Origin: Nocardiopsis kunsanensis DSM 44524
Lineage (GTDB): Bacteria > Actinomycetota > Actinomycetes > Streptosporangiales > Streptosporangiaceae
Assembly (NCBI RefSeq): GCF_000340965.1
Contig: NZ_ANAY01000006.1
Span: 307,704-371,703 of the forward strand
Length of the DNA stretch: 64,000 bases
Reading direction: 5' to 3'
Below, piece after piece: positions 36,089 through 46,246 of the stretch. How positions within the stretch are numbered: position 1 is the stretch's first letter; each line of letters starts with the position of its first letter. A program made the position numbers and the translations under genes. The notes beneath the pieces are model-generated. The model saw only the letters and a list, made by a program, of their open reading frames with translations, was not told where the DNA came from and did not search any database.

Positions 36089-37351
36089 TCACACGTGCCA
36101 GGAACGCAGGTAATCCTCCTGTTCCGGGCTGAGGGAATCGATCCCCACACCCAGCGCGGCCAGTTCGAGCCGGGCGACCTCGGTGTCGGTGGCGTCGGGG
36201 ACCTCCACGACACCGGGTTCCAGTTCCGCGTGGTGGGCGGCGAGCCAAGCCGTGGTCAGGGCGTGCACCGCGAACGACAGGTCCATGACGGCGGCCGGGT
36301 GCCCCTCGGCGGCGCCCAGGTTGACCAGGCGCCCTTCGGAGAGCAGCAACAGACGCCGCCCGTCGGCCAGCACGTACTCGTCGGCCTGTTCGCGTACGCC
36401 CGGGTTGACCTCGACCGCCATCCGGGCCAGGGCGTCCAGTTCGATCTCGAGGTCGAAGTGACCGGAGTTGGCCAGCACCGCGCCGTCGCGCATCCGGGCC
36501 AGGTGGCCGGCGGTGATGACGTCACGGTTGCCGGTGACGGTGACGAAGACGTCCCCCATGGAGGCGGCCTCGTCCATGGTGGTCACGGTGTAGCCCTGCA
36601 TGACGGCGTCCAGGGCCTTGACCGGGTCGACCTCGGTGACCACGACGCGGGCGCCCATACCTCGGGCGCGTTCGGCGAGGCCGCGGCCGCAGTAGCCGAA
36701 CCCTGCGACGACGAAGGTGCGGCCGGCCATCAGGGCGTTGGTGGCACGCAGGATTCCGTCGATCGTGGACTGTCCGGTGCCGTAGCGGTTGTCGAACATC
36801 CGCTTGGTGGCGGTGTCGTTGACCGCGACCATGGGCATCCGCAGTTCGCCCTCGGCGCTCATGCGGCGCAGCCTGATGACCCCGGTGGTGGTCTGTTCGC
36901 AGCCGCCCAGGACCCCGTCGAGGAGGTCGGGCCGGAGCAGGTGCACGGTGTTGACCAGGTCGCACCCGTCGTCGAGCAGCAGGTGCGGCCGGGACTCCAG
37001 AATGGTGACGAGGTTGCGGTCGTAGGCAGCGGTGTCCATCCCCGCCCAGGCATGTACCGACACCCCGTACTCGCTGACGAGCGCTGCGGCGGTGTCGTCC
37101 TGGGTGGAGAGCGGGTTGGACGCGGCCAGCCAGACCTCGGCACCGCCGGCCCGCATCGCCCGTAGCAGGTTCGCGGTCTCGGCCGTGACGTGCATACAGA
37201 CGGCTACGCGCAACCCTTCCAGGGGGCGTTCCTCCGCGAAGCGTTCGCGGACACTGCGCAGGACCGGCATCGAGCGCTCGGCCCAATCGACCCGGCGGAC
37301 CCCGGCCTGAGCAAGGCCGAGGTCCGCCACCTCATGGGAGGGTAGTTTCAT
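36089..37351 (-). CDS. Adenosylhomocysteinase paralog of the archaeal/Thermotoga type
   Basis: 420 residues, against 478 for the neighbouring canonical enzyme. It lacks the ~40-residue insert (around EEYWWC in the canonical protein) and the C-terminal KPEHYRY tail; it ends QEDYLRSWHV. The NAD motif reads GFGYCGRGLAERARGMGAR, like archaeal enzymes, versus [19 protein letters not shown] in the neighbour. Substrate residues such as NDTATKRMFDN are conserved. Archaeal members can be S-inosylhomocysteine hydrolases. Only 17 bases separate it from the upstream canonical gene, so they are likely cotranscribed. Substrate (SAH, S-inosylhomocysteine or other) is open. Confidence 0.85.
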   Translation of the reverse strand: MKLPSHEVADLGLAQAGVRRVDWAERSMPVLRSVRERFAEERPLEGLRVAVCMHVTAETANLLRAMRAGGAEVWLAASNPLSTQDDTAAALVSEYGVSVHAWAGMDTAAYDRNLVTILESRPHLLLDDGCDLVNTVHLLRPDLLDGVLGGCEQTTTGVIRLRRMSAEGELRMPMVAVNDTATKRMFDNRYGTGQSTIDGILRATNALMAGRTFVVAGFGYCGRGLAERARGMGARVVVTEVDPVKALDAVMQGYTVTTMDEAASMGDVFVTVTGNRDVITAGHLARMRDGAVLANSGHFDLEIELDALARMAVEVNPGVREQADEYVLADGRRLLLLSEGRLVNLGAAEGHPAAVMDLSFAVHALTTAWLAAHHAELEPGVVEVPDATDTEVARLELAALGVGIDSLSPEQEDYLRSWHV

Positions 37352-37368
37352 GTGGTCGCTGTGGTCCC

Positions 37369-38805
<1,437 letters not shown>

Positions 38806-38933
38806 GCATTCCTCACTCGTGACTTGTGGTGGCCCCATGATTCTAGGGGCGCATGCCGCTATGCAGCACAAACCTGACGCCACGTTGTCAGATTTGCCGT
38901 TGCGGAGGACGTCAGTGGGTTAGGGTCACGGGC

Positions 38934-39359
38934 ATGGCCGTCCACGACACCTCGCACTTGCACGGACCGATCGACGACGCGTCCGGCGCGGTGCCGATCT
39001 CGACCGCGGCCGAGCTCGTGGGCACCACGGCGCGCATGCTGCGGTACCGGGAGGGCCTGGGTCTGCTCCCCCGCACCCAGGATTCGCCGACCGGGCGCGG
39101 TCACCGGCACCGGCGCTTCACGGAGGAGGACCTGGCCACCATCGGGGCCGGGCTGGAGATGGAACGCGAGTTCGACATCCCCCCGGCCGCGCTCGCGTTC
39201 GCACTGCGGGTGCTGGCCGAACCGGAACTGTTGGGCCGCGTGCGGCGGCACGGCGAACGCCTGGGCCGCCTGACCGCCGCCCCCGCCCGCGCCATGGACT
39301 TCGAGAAGGAGAAGGCGATGCGGCTCCTGCACGGGTCGCGCCTCCGGAACCGCCCGTGA
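38934..39359 (+). CDS. MerR-family-like transcriptional regulator
   Basis: 141 residues. The N-terminal winged helix shows VPISTAAELVGTTARMLRYREGLGLLP and RGHRHRRFTEEDLATI. A short C-terminal helix follows, without the metal-binding Cys of classic MerR. The effector is unknown. It is divergent from ahcY. The start at ATG 38934 fits the domain. Confidence 0.85.
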   Translation: MAVHDTSHLHGPIDDASGAVPISTAAELVGTTARMLRYREGLGLLPRTQDSPTGRGHRHRRFTEEDLATIGAGLEMEREFDIPPAALAFALRVLAEPELLGRVRRHGERLGRLTAAPARAMDFEKEKAMRLLHGSRLRNRP

Positions 39360-39440
39360 GCCCGCGACGCGCATGAACCATTCGGGGTTCACCGGTCTCC
39401 GCGGCCGGTCACGGACACCGGTTCAGCTTCCGGACATGTT

Positions 39441-40598
39441 TTGGCAAAGGGCCCACGGGCTACGGACACTGACGTGAACACGCTGAGCGGCGACACGACC
39501 TCCCAGGCCATCGAGGGGTGTCTGCGCCCCGACCTCGACGACCTGGACAGGCTGCGTGCGGTCTGGGCCGAGCACCGCGGCCCGCGCGGGGAACGTGCCC
39601 GGGCCCGCCGTGAGTCGGCCCACCGCAGGTCCTACGAGCTCGGGGGCGGCCCCGCCTTGGCCGAGCTGCTGGAGGCCACCGCCTCCGAGGAGATGTCCGG
39701 TCGTGCGATCACGTCCGGCTACGTCACCGAGCTCGCCGAGCGCGCCGCATCGCTCCCCGACCCCGTGCGCTGCCCCCGGCTGACCGATGAGCACGCCGCA
39801 GACGTCGCCCGGGCCGCCTCCGCCCCGGGACACCCGGCCGTGCGCGCGGTGCACGCCTACGTGGCCTGCGCGGAGGCCCTGCACGAAGCCGCACCCGGCC
39901 GGACGGGCGGTGATCCCGGGTGGGTACTCCCGTGGATCCTGGCCTCCCTCGTGCTCCAGCGGGCCGATTTCCCGCCGCTGCTGCCCGATCCGGGGGTCCC
40001 CGCGTGCACGGAGGCGGGCGGAACGCGCCGGATCGACCTGTGCGCCCGCCATCTCTCCCGGCTCGTGGCCGCTTCCCTGCGTACCGAACTGAGTCGGTCG
40101 AGGCCCCGTCCGAGTGCGGCACGGGTCTCGGCCCCGCCTCTGGCCGCCGCGGTCCACCGCCGGGCACTGGAGCACCTGCACGAGCGCCGCGGACCGCTGC
40201 TGCAGGTCCTGACCTCCTTGGACACGGAGGCCCGCGCCGACGTCCGTGTGGGGAGTGCGCCGCAGGTTCCGCAGGCGGTGGCAGCTCCGCCGGAACGGGC
40301 CCTGCTGGCACCGGAGGCCGACCACTGGTGGGTCTGCCTGTCCCTGATCGCGGACGAGGCGGCACTGGAGCTGTACGTGGTCGTGCAGGAGGTGGGCCCC
40401 GCCTCGGCCGGGGTGCTGGCGGTGACGGCCGATGCACGGCTGACCACCGGTGAAGGGGTGCACGGGGCCCCGCTCATGGCGGACGTCGACGGGGTGACAG
40501 TGATGCCCAACGACTCCGCCGACGACCGTCGGCCGCTCATCTGCGATCTCATCGATGAGGCCCTGTCCCGGTCGATGGCGCTGCTCACCCGCGTCTGA
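39441..40598 (+). CDS. Protein of unknown function
   Basis: 385 residues from TTG 39441, or 374 from GTG 39474; neither has a strong ribosome binding site. Codon use is normal, so it is real. The sequence is Ala/Arg/Leu-rich and mainly helical in appearance, with HAADVARAASAPGHPAVRAVHAYVACAEALHEA and WVLPWILASLVLQRADFPPLL. No transmembrane signal peptide is certain. I do not recognise a domain. It lies between a MerR-like regulator and a kinase gene on the opposite strand. Confidence 0.75.
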   Translation: MAKGPRATDTDVNTLSGDTTSQAIEGCLRPDLDDLDRLRAVWAEHRGPRGERARARRESAHRRSYELGGGPALAELLEATASEEMSGRAITSGYVTELAERAASLPDPVRCPRLTDEHAADVARAASAPGHPAVRAVHAYVACAEALHEAAPGRTGGDPGWVLPWILASLVLQRADFPPLLPDPGVPACTEAGGTRRIDLCARHLSRLVAASLRTELSRSRPRPSAARVSAPPLAAAVHRRALEHLHERRGPLLQVLTSLDTEARADVRVGSAPQVPQAVAAPPERALLAPEADHWWVCLSLIADEAALELYVVVQEVGPASAGVLAVTADARLTTGEGVHGAPLMADVDGVTVMPNDSADDRRPLICDLIDEALSRSMALLTRV

Positions 40599-40627
40599 GG
40601 GCGGGCTGTGCCCGACGGCCTCCCCGG

Positions 40628-41896
40628 TCAGCCGCTCAGCGCCGCCAGAACCAGCACGAGGAGCAGGATGACGATGGTGATGAGCACCGCCGGGATCACC
40701 CAGCTCTGCTGCAGTACGGACTCCTGCCCCTCCTGCGACGGCACCGGCTGCTGCGGTGCGGGCCGGGCATAGGTCTGGTTCGGGTTCATCCCGGCCATGG
40801 GGGCCCCGTGCGGCGGCGGGGTGTTCGGCCCGTACGGGTTCGGGGGCATGCCCTGGCGCGGGTCGGAGGTCATGGGCGGCTGCCCCGTACCCATGCCGTG
40901 CCGGGGGTCGGACATCCCCGGTCCGGGGGCCGCCCCCGTGCCGGGGGCCATGGGCGGCTGCCCGCCCGTGGGGTACTGCTGAGGCGGTTGGGGGAACGGG
41001 GTCTGACCGCCGGTCAACACACCGGTCTGTGCGATCTGCTCACCCCTTCTGACGGCTTCGTCGGTGGAGTCGGCCTCCTCCGGGACGCCGTCGTGGCCGA
41101 GCAGGCGCATCAGCAGGGTCTGGGCGTTGGGCCGGTTCTGCGGATCCTTGTCCAGGCACGACTCCACGACCGTGCGGAGGCTCTCGTCCATCCCCTCGAG
41201 GTCCGGAGGCGAGGTCACCACCCGGTGCACGACCGCGGGCACGGTGTCGGAGCCGAACGGGGCCCGGCCCGTGGAGGCGAACGCCATGACACAACCCCAC
41301 GCGAAGATGTCGCACTTGTCGGTGATACCGCGGCCCTCGATCTGCTCGGGCGCCATGTAGGAGGGGGTACCCACGATCGAGTTGGTCATGGTGGCGGTGC
41401 CGTCGTCGACCCTGGCGATGCCGAAGTCGATGACCCGCGGGCCGTCCGGGCCCAGGAGCACGTTCCCGGGCTTGAAGTCGCGGTGGACGATCCCGGCCTT
41501 GTGGATGGCGACCAGGGCCGTGGCCGTGGACACCGCCAGGCGCTGCAGCTTGCTGCCGCGCTGGATGCCGCCCTGGGCGACCGTGTCCTGCAGGTCCTTG
41601 CCGGGGACGAACTCACTGACGACGTAGGGCGGGTCCTCGTCGAGCTGGGCGTCGATGATCGCGGCCGTGCAGAAGGAAGCGACCTTCTGTGCGGCCTGGA
41701 CCTCCTTGACGAACCGCTTGCGCAGGTCGGAGTCCTCCGCCCACTGCTCGTTGAGGACCTTGACGGCGTATTCCTCACCGTCACCGTCCTCGGCGAGATA
41801 AACCACCCCCTGGCCGCCCTTGCCCAGGCGGCCGGTCACGCTGTACTCGCCGAACGCCGAGGGGTCGCTCGGCGTGAGCGCTTGGGGGCCGGCCAT
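40628..41896 (-). CDS. Membrane Ser/Thr protein kinase (PknB-like)
   Basis: 422 residues. The kinase domain covers about 18-270, with LGKGGQGVVY (glycine loop), AVKVL, catalytic HRDFKPGNVLL, VIDFGIA and GTPSYMAPEQ. A Pro/Gly/Met-rich linker of ~100 residues follows, then one C-terminal TM helix (VIPAVLITIVILLLVLVLAAL) with almost no external domain and no PASTA repeats. So it is membrane-tethered rather than an obvious external sensor. GGAGGAG precedes the ATG at 41896. Confidence 0.95.
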   Translation of the reverse strand: MAGPQALTPSDPSAFGEYSVTGRLGKGGQGVVYLAEDGDGEEYAVKVLNEQWAEDSDLRKRFVKEVQAAQKVASFCTAAIIDAQLDEDPPYVVSEFVPGKDLQDTVAQGGIQRGSKLQRLAVSTATALVAIHKAGIVHRDFKPGNVLLGPDGPRVIDFGIARVDDGTATMTNSIVGTPSYMAPEQIEGRGITDKCDIFAWGCVMAFASTGRAPFGSDTVPAVVHRVVTSPPDLEGMDESLRTVVESCLDKDPQNRPNAQTLLMRLLGHDGVPEEADSTDEAVRRGEQIAQTGVLTGGQTPFPQPPQQYPTGGQPPMAPGTGAAPGPGMSDPRHGMGTGQPPMTSDPRQGMPPNPYGPNTPPPHGAPMAGMNPNQTYARPAPQQPVPSQEGQESVLQQSWVIPAVLITIVILLLVLVLAALSG

Positions 41897-42051
41897 CGGT
41901 CTCCTCCAGGGAGGTCGTCGTACTACGGGGCAGATGCCAGAGTAGAGCTTCCCGGACACGACGGCGCCTTACGTCCGCCCCGTCAGGGTTCGTCCCACCC
42001 CGGCTGTACCCGATAAGACTGTCGGAACGTCGATCCCGTTCCGTCCGACCC

Positions 42052-42228
42052 TCAATCGATACTTCTCGCCTCGTCCACGAGCAGCACGGGGATGCCGTCA
42101 CGGATCGGGTAGGCGAGCTTGCTCCGGTCACAGACGAGCTCGTCGGTCTCCGGGTCGTGGCGGAGCGGGGCCTGGCTCTGAGGACAGGCCAGGATCTCCA
42201 ACAGCCAGTCGTCGATCTTCGTGCTCAT
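42052..42228 (-). CDS. Trm112-like small protein
   Basis: 58 residues, MSTKIDDWLLEILACPQSQ start. The Trm112 pattern is visible: CPxxxxxL, then LVCDRSKLAYPIRDGIPVLL and VDEARSID. Only one Cys is kept in each of the two zinc-binding pairs (C15, C33), so zinc binding may be weak or lost. Bacterial members often partner methyltransferases. GAGGA is 10 bases before the ATG. It lies 73 bases downstream of manB and on the same strand. Confidence 0.9.
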   Translation of the reverse strand: MSTKIDDWLLEILACPQSQAPLRHDPETDELVCDRSKLAYPIRDGIPVLLVDEARSID

Positions 42229-42301
42229 GAGATCTCGTTCCTCGTGTCGTTGTGCGGGGTGCGGGCCGGACGCGACCGCCCCGCACCCCCATCATGGCTG
42301 T

Positions 42302-43654
42302 TCAGGCTCGCACGATCGCCAGGACCCCGTCGCGCAGTTCCGCGACGCCTGCGTCGTCGGACGCTTCGACGTTGAGCCGCAGCAACGGCTCGGTGTTGGA
42401 GGCGCGCAGGTTGAACCAGGACCCGTCGGGCAGGGACACGCTGAGTCCGTCGAGTTCGTCGACGGTCACCCCGTCGCGCCCCTCGAAGGCTTCCCGGACC
42501 GCCACCATGCGCCCGGCGGCGTCCACGACCTCGGAGTTGACCTCACCGGAGGCCGCGTAACGGGTGTACTCCCGTGTGATCTCCGACAGGGGCCGGGTGT
42601 CGGTGCCCAGCACCCGCAAGACGTGCATCGCCGCGAGCATACCGGTGTCGGCACGCCAGAAGTCTCGGAAGTAGTAGTGGGCCGAGTGCTCCCCGCCGAA
42701 GATCGCACCGGTCTCTGCCATGCTCGCCTTGATGAAGGAGTGCCCCACGCGCGTGCGCACGGGGTTTCCGCCGTTCTCGGCGACGATCTCGGGGACCGCC
42801 TGCGAGGTGATGAGGTTGTGGATGACGGTGGCTCCGGGCTCGCGCGCGAGCTCCTGGACGGCCACCAACGCGGTCACGGCCGACGGCGGGACCGGCTCGC
42901 CGCGCTCGTCCACGACGAAGCACCGGTCGGCGTCGCCGTCGAAGGCCAGACCGATGTCGGCACCGGCCTCGCGGACCTCCGCCTGCAGATCGACGATGTT
43001 GTCGGGGTCGAGCGGGTTGGCGGGGTGGTTGGGGAAGGTTCCGTCGAGCTCGAAGTACAGGGGCACGATCTCCAGCGGCAGGCCCTGCCCGAGGACGGTG
43101 GGGACCGTGTGCCCGCCCATACCGTTGCCGGCGTCCACGGCTACCTTCAGGGGGCGGATGCCGGACAGGTCGACGAGGCCGCGCAGGTACTCGGCGTACC
43201 CCTGCAGCAGGTCGCGGCGGGTCACGGTTCCGGCCGGACCGTCGTGGGCGGGCACCCCCTGCTCGGCGAGCCGGCGGATCTCCTCGAGCCCGGTGTCCGA
43301 ACTCAGGGGGGCAGCGCCCGCCAGGCACATCTTGATGCCGTTGTACTGGGCGGGGTTGTGGCTGGCGGTGAACATCGCACCGGGCAGGTCGAGCTCACCC
43401 GAGGCGTAGTAGAGCATGTCGGTGGAGCCGAGCCCCGCATCGATCACGTCCACGCCCTGGCTCGTCACCCCTTCGGCGAAGGCCTCGGTCAGCCCCGGTG
43501 AGGAGGGGCGCATGTCGTAGGCCACGACCACGGCGGACCCGTCCACGACCCGGGCGAAGGCTGCGCCGATGGCGCGCGCGGTCGCGTTGTCGAGGGTGTC
43601 GGGCACGAGACCACGTACGTCGTAGGCCTTGAAGATGTTTGCGAGATCAGCCAC
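42302..43654 (-). CDS. manB: Phosphomannomutase/phosphoglucomutase
   Basis: 450 residues. FKAYDVRGLVPDTLD start; active-site serine loop TASHNPAQYNGIK; metal loop AFDGDADRCFVVDE; sugar-binding GGEHSAHYYFRDF; phosphate loop RASNTEP near the C-terminus. It interconverts mannose- or glucose-6-phosphate and the 1-phosphates for glycan synthesis and may also supply glucose-1-phosphate for the TDP-sugar pathway. The location beside DUF3499, the Trm112-like gene and ahcY matches the conserved actinobacterial arrangement. Confidence 0.95.
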   Translation of the reverse strand: MADLANIFKAYDVRGLVPDTLDNATARAIGAAFARVVDGSAVVVAYDMRPSSPGLTEAFAEGVTSQGVDVIDAGLGSTDMLYYASGELDLPGAMFTASHNPAQYNGIKMCLAGAAPLSSDTGLEEIRRLAEQGVPAHDGPAGTVTRRDLLQGYAEYLRGLVDLSGIRPLKVAVDAGNGMGGHTVPTVLGQGLPLEIVPLYFELDGTFPNHPANPLDPDNIVDLQAEVREAGADIGLAFDGDADRCFVVDERGEPVPPSAVTALVAVQELAREPGATVIHNLITSQAVPEIVAENGGNPVRTRVGHSFIKASMAETGAIFGGEHSAHYYFRDFWRADTGMLAAMHVLRVLGTDTRPLSEITREYTRYAASGEVNSEVVDAAGRMVAVREAFEGRDGVTVDELDGLSVSLPDGSWFNLRASNTEPLLRLNVEASDDAGVAELRDGVLAIVRA

Positions 43655-43734
43655 GTCTTCTCCGGTTCTCCGGTAGGTCCTGCTGGGGGCCGGGTGCGCG
43701 CTACAAAGCTAGCAAGCGCGCCCGGCCGTGGTGT

Positions 43735-44133
43735 TCAGGACTGCCGGGGTGGCTGTTGGTCGGAGCGCACCACACGCAGATGCCCGCGGCGAGTGGTGTC
43801 CTCACCCTCGGGTTCGTTCTGCGCAGGCGGACGCGCCGCCTCACGTACCGCGTCGGCGAGGGCCTCCAGGTCGTCGCTGCCGGGACCACCGCCCACCGAC
43901 TCGACCGGGAGTCGCACGACCTCCCACCCGCGGGGGGCGGTCAGCCGGTCGGCGTGCATGGCACACAGGTCGTAGCAGTGCGGCTCGACGTAGGCGGCGA
44001 GCGGACCGAGGACGGCCGTCGAGTCGGCATAGACGTACGTGAGCGTGAAAACGGCGGGTTGCCTGCACGCGGTGCGGGAACAGCGTCGAACATGGCTCAC
44101 AGCCAACGACTGTATGCCCTTCCTCAAGGACAT
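43735..44133 (-). CDS. DUF3499 family protein
   Basis: 132 residues. Cys pairs in RRCSRTACRQPAVFTLTYVY and PHCYDLCAMHADRLTAPRGW look like a small zinc site. A disordered acidic/basic tail follows. ATG 44133 or GTG 44100 (SHVRRCS) could start it; the latter begins at the conserved part. The family is restricted to actinobacteria and has no known role. Adjacent to manB. Confidence 0.87.
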   Translation of the reverse strand: MSLRKGIQSLAVSHVRRCSRTACRQPAVFTLTYVYADSTAVLGPLAAYVEPHCYDLCAMHADRLTAPRGWEVVRLPVESVGGGPGSDDLEALADAVREAARPPAQNEPEGEDTTRRGHLRVVRSDQQPPRQS

Positions 44134-44279
44134 GCCAGCTTCGCGCCAAGCCCAGGCGCGTCCGGTGGACAGACGCCCCGTTGTGTGCAGTACCCGCGCC
44201 GGACACCTCCCGCGCGGACGCGGGCCCCGGTGCGGCCGGTGGGCTACGCGCGAGCCCGTCGATGGCTTAGTCTCTGAGT

Positions 44280-44705
44280 GTGCGACGAGTGCGCCTTTCC
44301 AGTGGCCAACCAAAGCGTGTGCGGCGAAGGGACCGCCGAGGACGTGGCATCCGCGGCCCTCTCGTCCCTTCTGACCTGCCGGTTTTCCGGAGCCGAGCGC
44401 AGGCGTTCGACGACCTCGTCCTTGACGCTGTCGAACGCCTGGAGCGCTTGTGGTCCCGGGAACTGGCCAATGTCGACTTCCTGGTCGAGGACGTCCCGCC
44501 AGTACCACCGAGGGCGGAGACCATCCCCTTCTCCCGTCTGGAGACCGAGCCCGGCGGCCGCGCCCGCATCGTGGTGTACCGGCGTCCAGTGGAGATCCGG
44601 ACCAAGGACACCGACGAGACGGCCCTCCTGGTCCACGAGACGGTCGTGGAGGAGGTCGCCAACCTCCTCGGGTTGGAGCCGGAGTCGGTCGACCCCGAGA
44701 GCTGA
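44280..44705 (+). CDS. Metallopeptidase-family (DUF1025-like) protein
   Basis: 141 residues from GTG 44280. The basic N-terminus (RRVRLSSGQPKRVRRRDRRG) precedes FDDLVLDAVERLERLWSREL and the C-terminal block RPVEIRTKDTDETALLVHETVVEEVANLLGL. The family usually has a zincin HExxH helix; here the equivalent is HETVVEE, lacking the second His, so peptidase activity is doubtful. Convergent with the DUF5719 gene. Divergent from DUF3499, as in many actinobacteria. Confidence 0.85.
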   Translation: MRRVRLSSGQPKRVRRRDRRGRGIRGPLVPSDLPVFRSRAQAFDDLVLDAVERLERLWSRELANVDFLVEDVPPVPPRAETIPFSRLETEPGGRARIVVYRRPVEIRTKDTDETALLVHETVVEEVANLLGLEPESVDPES

Positions 44706-44722
44706 GCCCCGCCTCCCCGGGT

Positions 44723-46243
44723 TCAGGGGGTGAGGCCGACCGGGCTGTCGCGGGCCACGGGCAGTGGAACCTCGACCGGGGCGGGACGCACGGGGGCCGC
44801 ACCGAGACCGTCGTCGGTCCGTAGCACCCTGGCCATGTGCACGGGTCCGGAGTCCTCCTCGGTCAGCTCGAGACGGACCGCGTAACCGTCGTCGGCACCG
44901 AGACCGGGCGGCGGTTCCCAGGACACGTCATCGGTGTCGGTACCCAACACCCGGGTCGTGCCCGCGGGGACCTCCAGTTTCACGGCGTCGCCCTGGTCCC
45001 CCTCGCCTCCCACGGGCGTGGCCATGATCGCCGCGTCGCGCTCGGTGGCCCCCACCACGACCTCGGTCTCGGCGCCGCGCGGGACGTCCGGCAGCACCGC
45101 CATGGTGTTCAGAGGCATGCTGAGCGGTTCGGTGGCGGAACCGTAGGCGGTCTCGGCCCCCTCGTCGATCTCGGCGACGGCTCCCGCGACGACCTCACCG
45201 TCCGCCTCGACCACGACCGTTCCGGGTTCCTCCCCCAGCGCGCCCGCGAGGGAGAGCCACGCGGACGCGGCCGGGGGGATGTCGACCGTGTACGGGTCGC
45301 CCGGGGTCCCGGTCCCCTCGTCCCCGTCCTCTTCGTCCTCCTCCGTGTGCTCGGAGGTCAACACGTGCACCTGCGCGGAGACGGGTTCGTCCCCGGGCAC
45401 GGCGAGCAGGAGGCGGCGGGCGCCCTCACCCCCGGGCACCCCGGGTACGACCGCCCTCTCTGCCGGTCCGGCGGTGGCGTTGACCCAGTCGGTGCCGCCC
45501 GAGGAGTGCTCGGCCAGCAGGGACGCGGCGACCCGCCCGGTGCTGGTGCGGACGTGGACCCCCGCGGCGCTCGTGCTGTGCACCAGCTCGGTCAGGTCGA
45601 GCTCGGTGGACTCCCCCGGGCCCAGGGGGATACCGCGGCTCTCCCGGGAGTGGGAGGGGCCGTCGGCCGTGTAGATGTCGAGGTTGACGGTGGCGCGGTA
45701 GTCCTCGGGGTTGGACAGGTACGCTGTGAGGCCGTCCAGGTCCACCCCTTCGGGATCGTCGCCGCCGGGCAGCGCGAACCACGTGCTGATGGAAGGCTGG
45801 GCGCACAGGACCTCGGTGGCCGTGTCCTCGGACGAGGTGACCTGGGCCGCCTCCAGTCCGGAGGCGAGGTCGTCGGCAGCGTGCACGGCGGTGGGGGCGT
45901 CGGCCCCGGAAGTCACGGCGCTCCACACCAGGCCGGGTTCGGTGATCTGCTCCCCGACGAGGTCGTCCTCGTCGGGGGTTCCGGGAACGGGTACGGCCCA
46001 CAGTTCGCCCCCGTCGTCACGGCTCACCCTCGGGGCGAAGGCAGCGGCGACACTGTCGGCGTCGGAGCCGTCGGAGGGTCGGGGGCACACCCGCACGGCA
46101 CGGTCGGGGCGCACCGTCTCGGCCTCGCTCACGCCCACCTCGGCCGTGAGCGGGCCGGTGAGGTGGGCGACACCGAACAGGGCGGCCAGGGCCAGCGCGA
46201 CCAGGCCGAACAGCGCGAACCGGTTCTCCACGATCAGTCGCAC
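44723..46243 (-). CDS. DUF5719 family exported/membrane protein
   Basis: 506 residues. One N-terminal TM helix (FALFGLVALALAALFGVAHLTG) anchors a large external domain. That domain has repeated Ig-like or beta-rich motifs, for instance VVNLDIYTADG-like and PPAASAWLSLAG. Its GTG start at 46243 has GAGGAG 7 bases upstream and follows the large glycosyltransferase stop by 3 bases, so they are cotranscribed. Probably a partner of that glycosyltransferase in envelope glycan work. No catalytic motif was seen. Confidence 0.87.
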   Translation of the reverse strand: MRLIVENRFALFGLVALALAALFGVAHLTGPLTAEVGVSEAETVRPDRAVRVCPRPSDGSDADSVAAAFAPRVSRDDGGELWAVPVPGTPDEDDLVGEQITEPGLVWSAVTSGADAPTAVHAADDLASGLEAAQVTSSEDTATEVLCAQPSISTWFALPGGDDPEGVDLDGLTAYLSNPEDYRATVNLDIYTADGPSHSRESRGIPLGPGESTELDLTELVHSTSAAGVHVRTSTGRVAASLLAEHSSGGTDWVNATAGPAERAVVPGVPGGEGARRLLLAVPGDEPVSAQVHVLTSEHTEEDEEDGDEGTGTPGDPYTVDIPPAASAWLSLAGALGEEPGTVVVEADGEVVAGAVAEIDEGAETAYGSATEPLSMPLNTMAVLPDVPRGAETEVVVGATERDAAIMATPVGGEGDQGDAVKLEVPAGTTRVLGTDTDDVSWEPPPGLGADDGYAVRLELTEEDSGPVHMARVLRTDDGLGAAPVRPAPVEVPLPVARDSPVGLTP

Positions 46244-46246
46244 GGG

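Noticed and set aside
38806..38933. Possible SAH riboswitch before ahcY
   Set aside because: The leader is short and the pairing pattern seen (CTGAC/GTCAG) does not build the expected pseudoknot layout.
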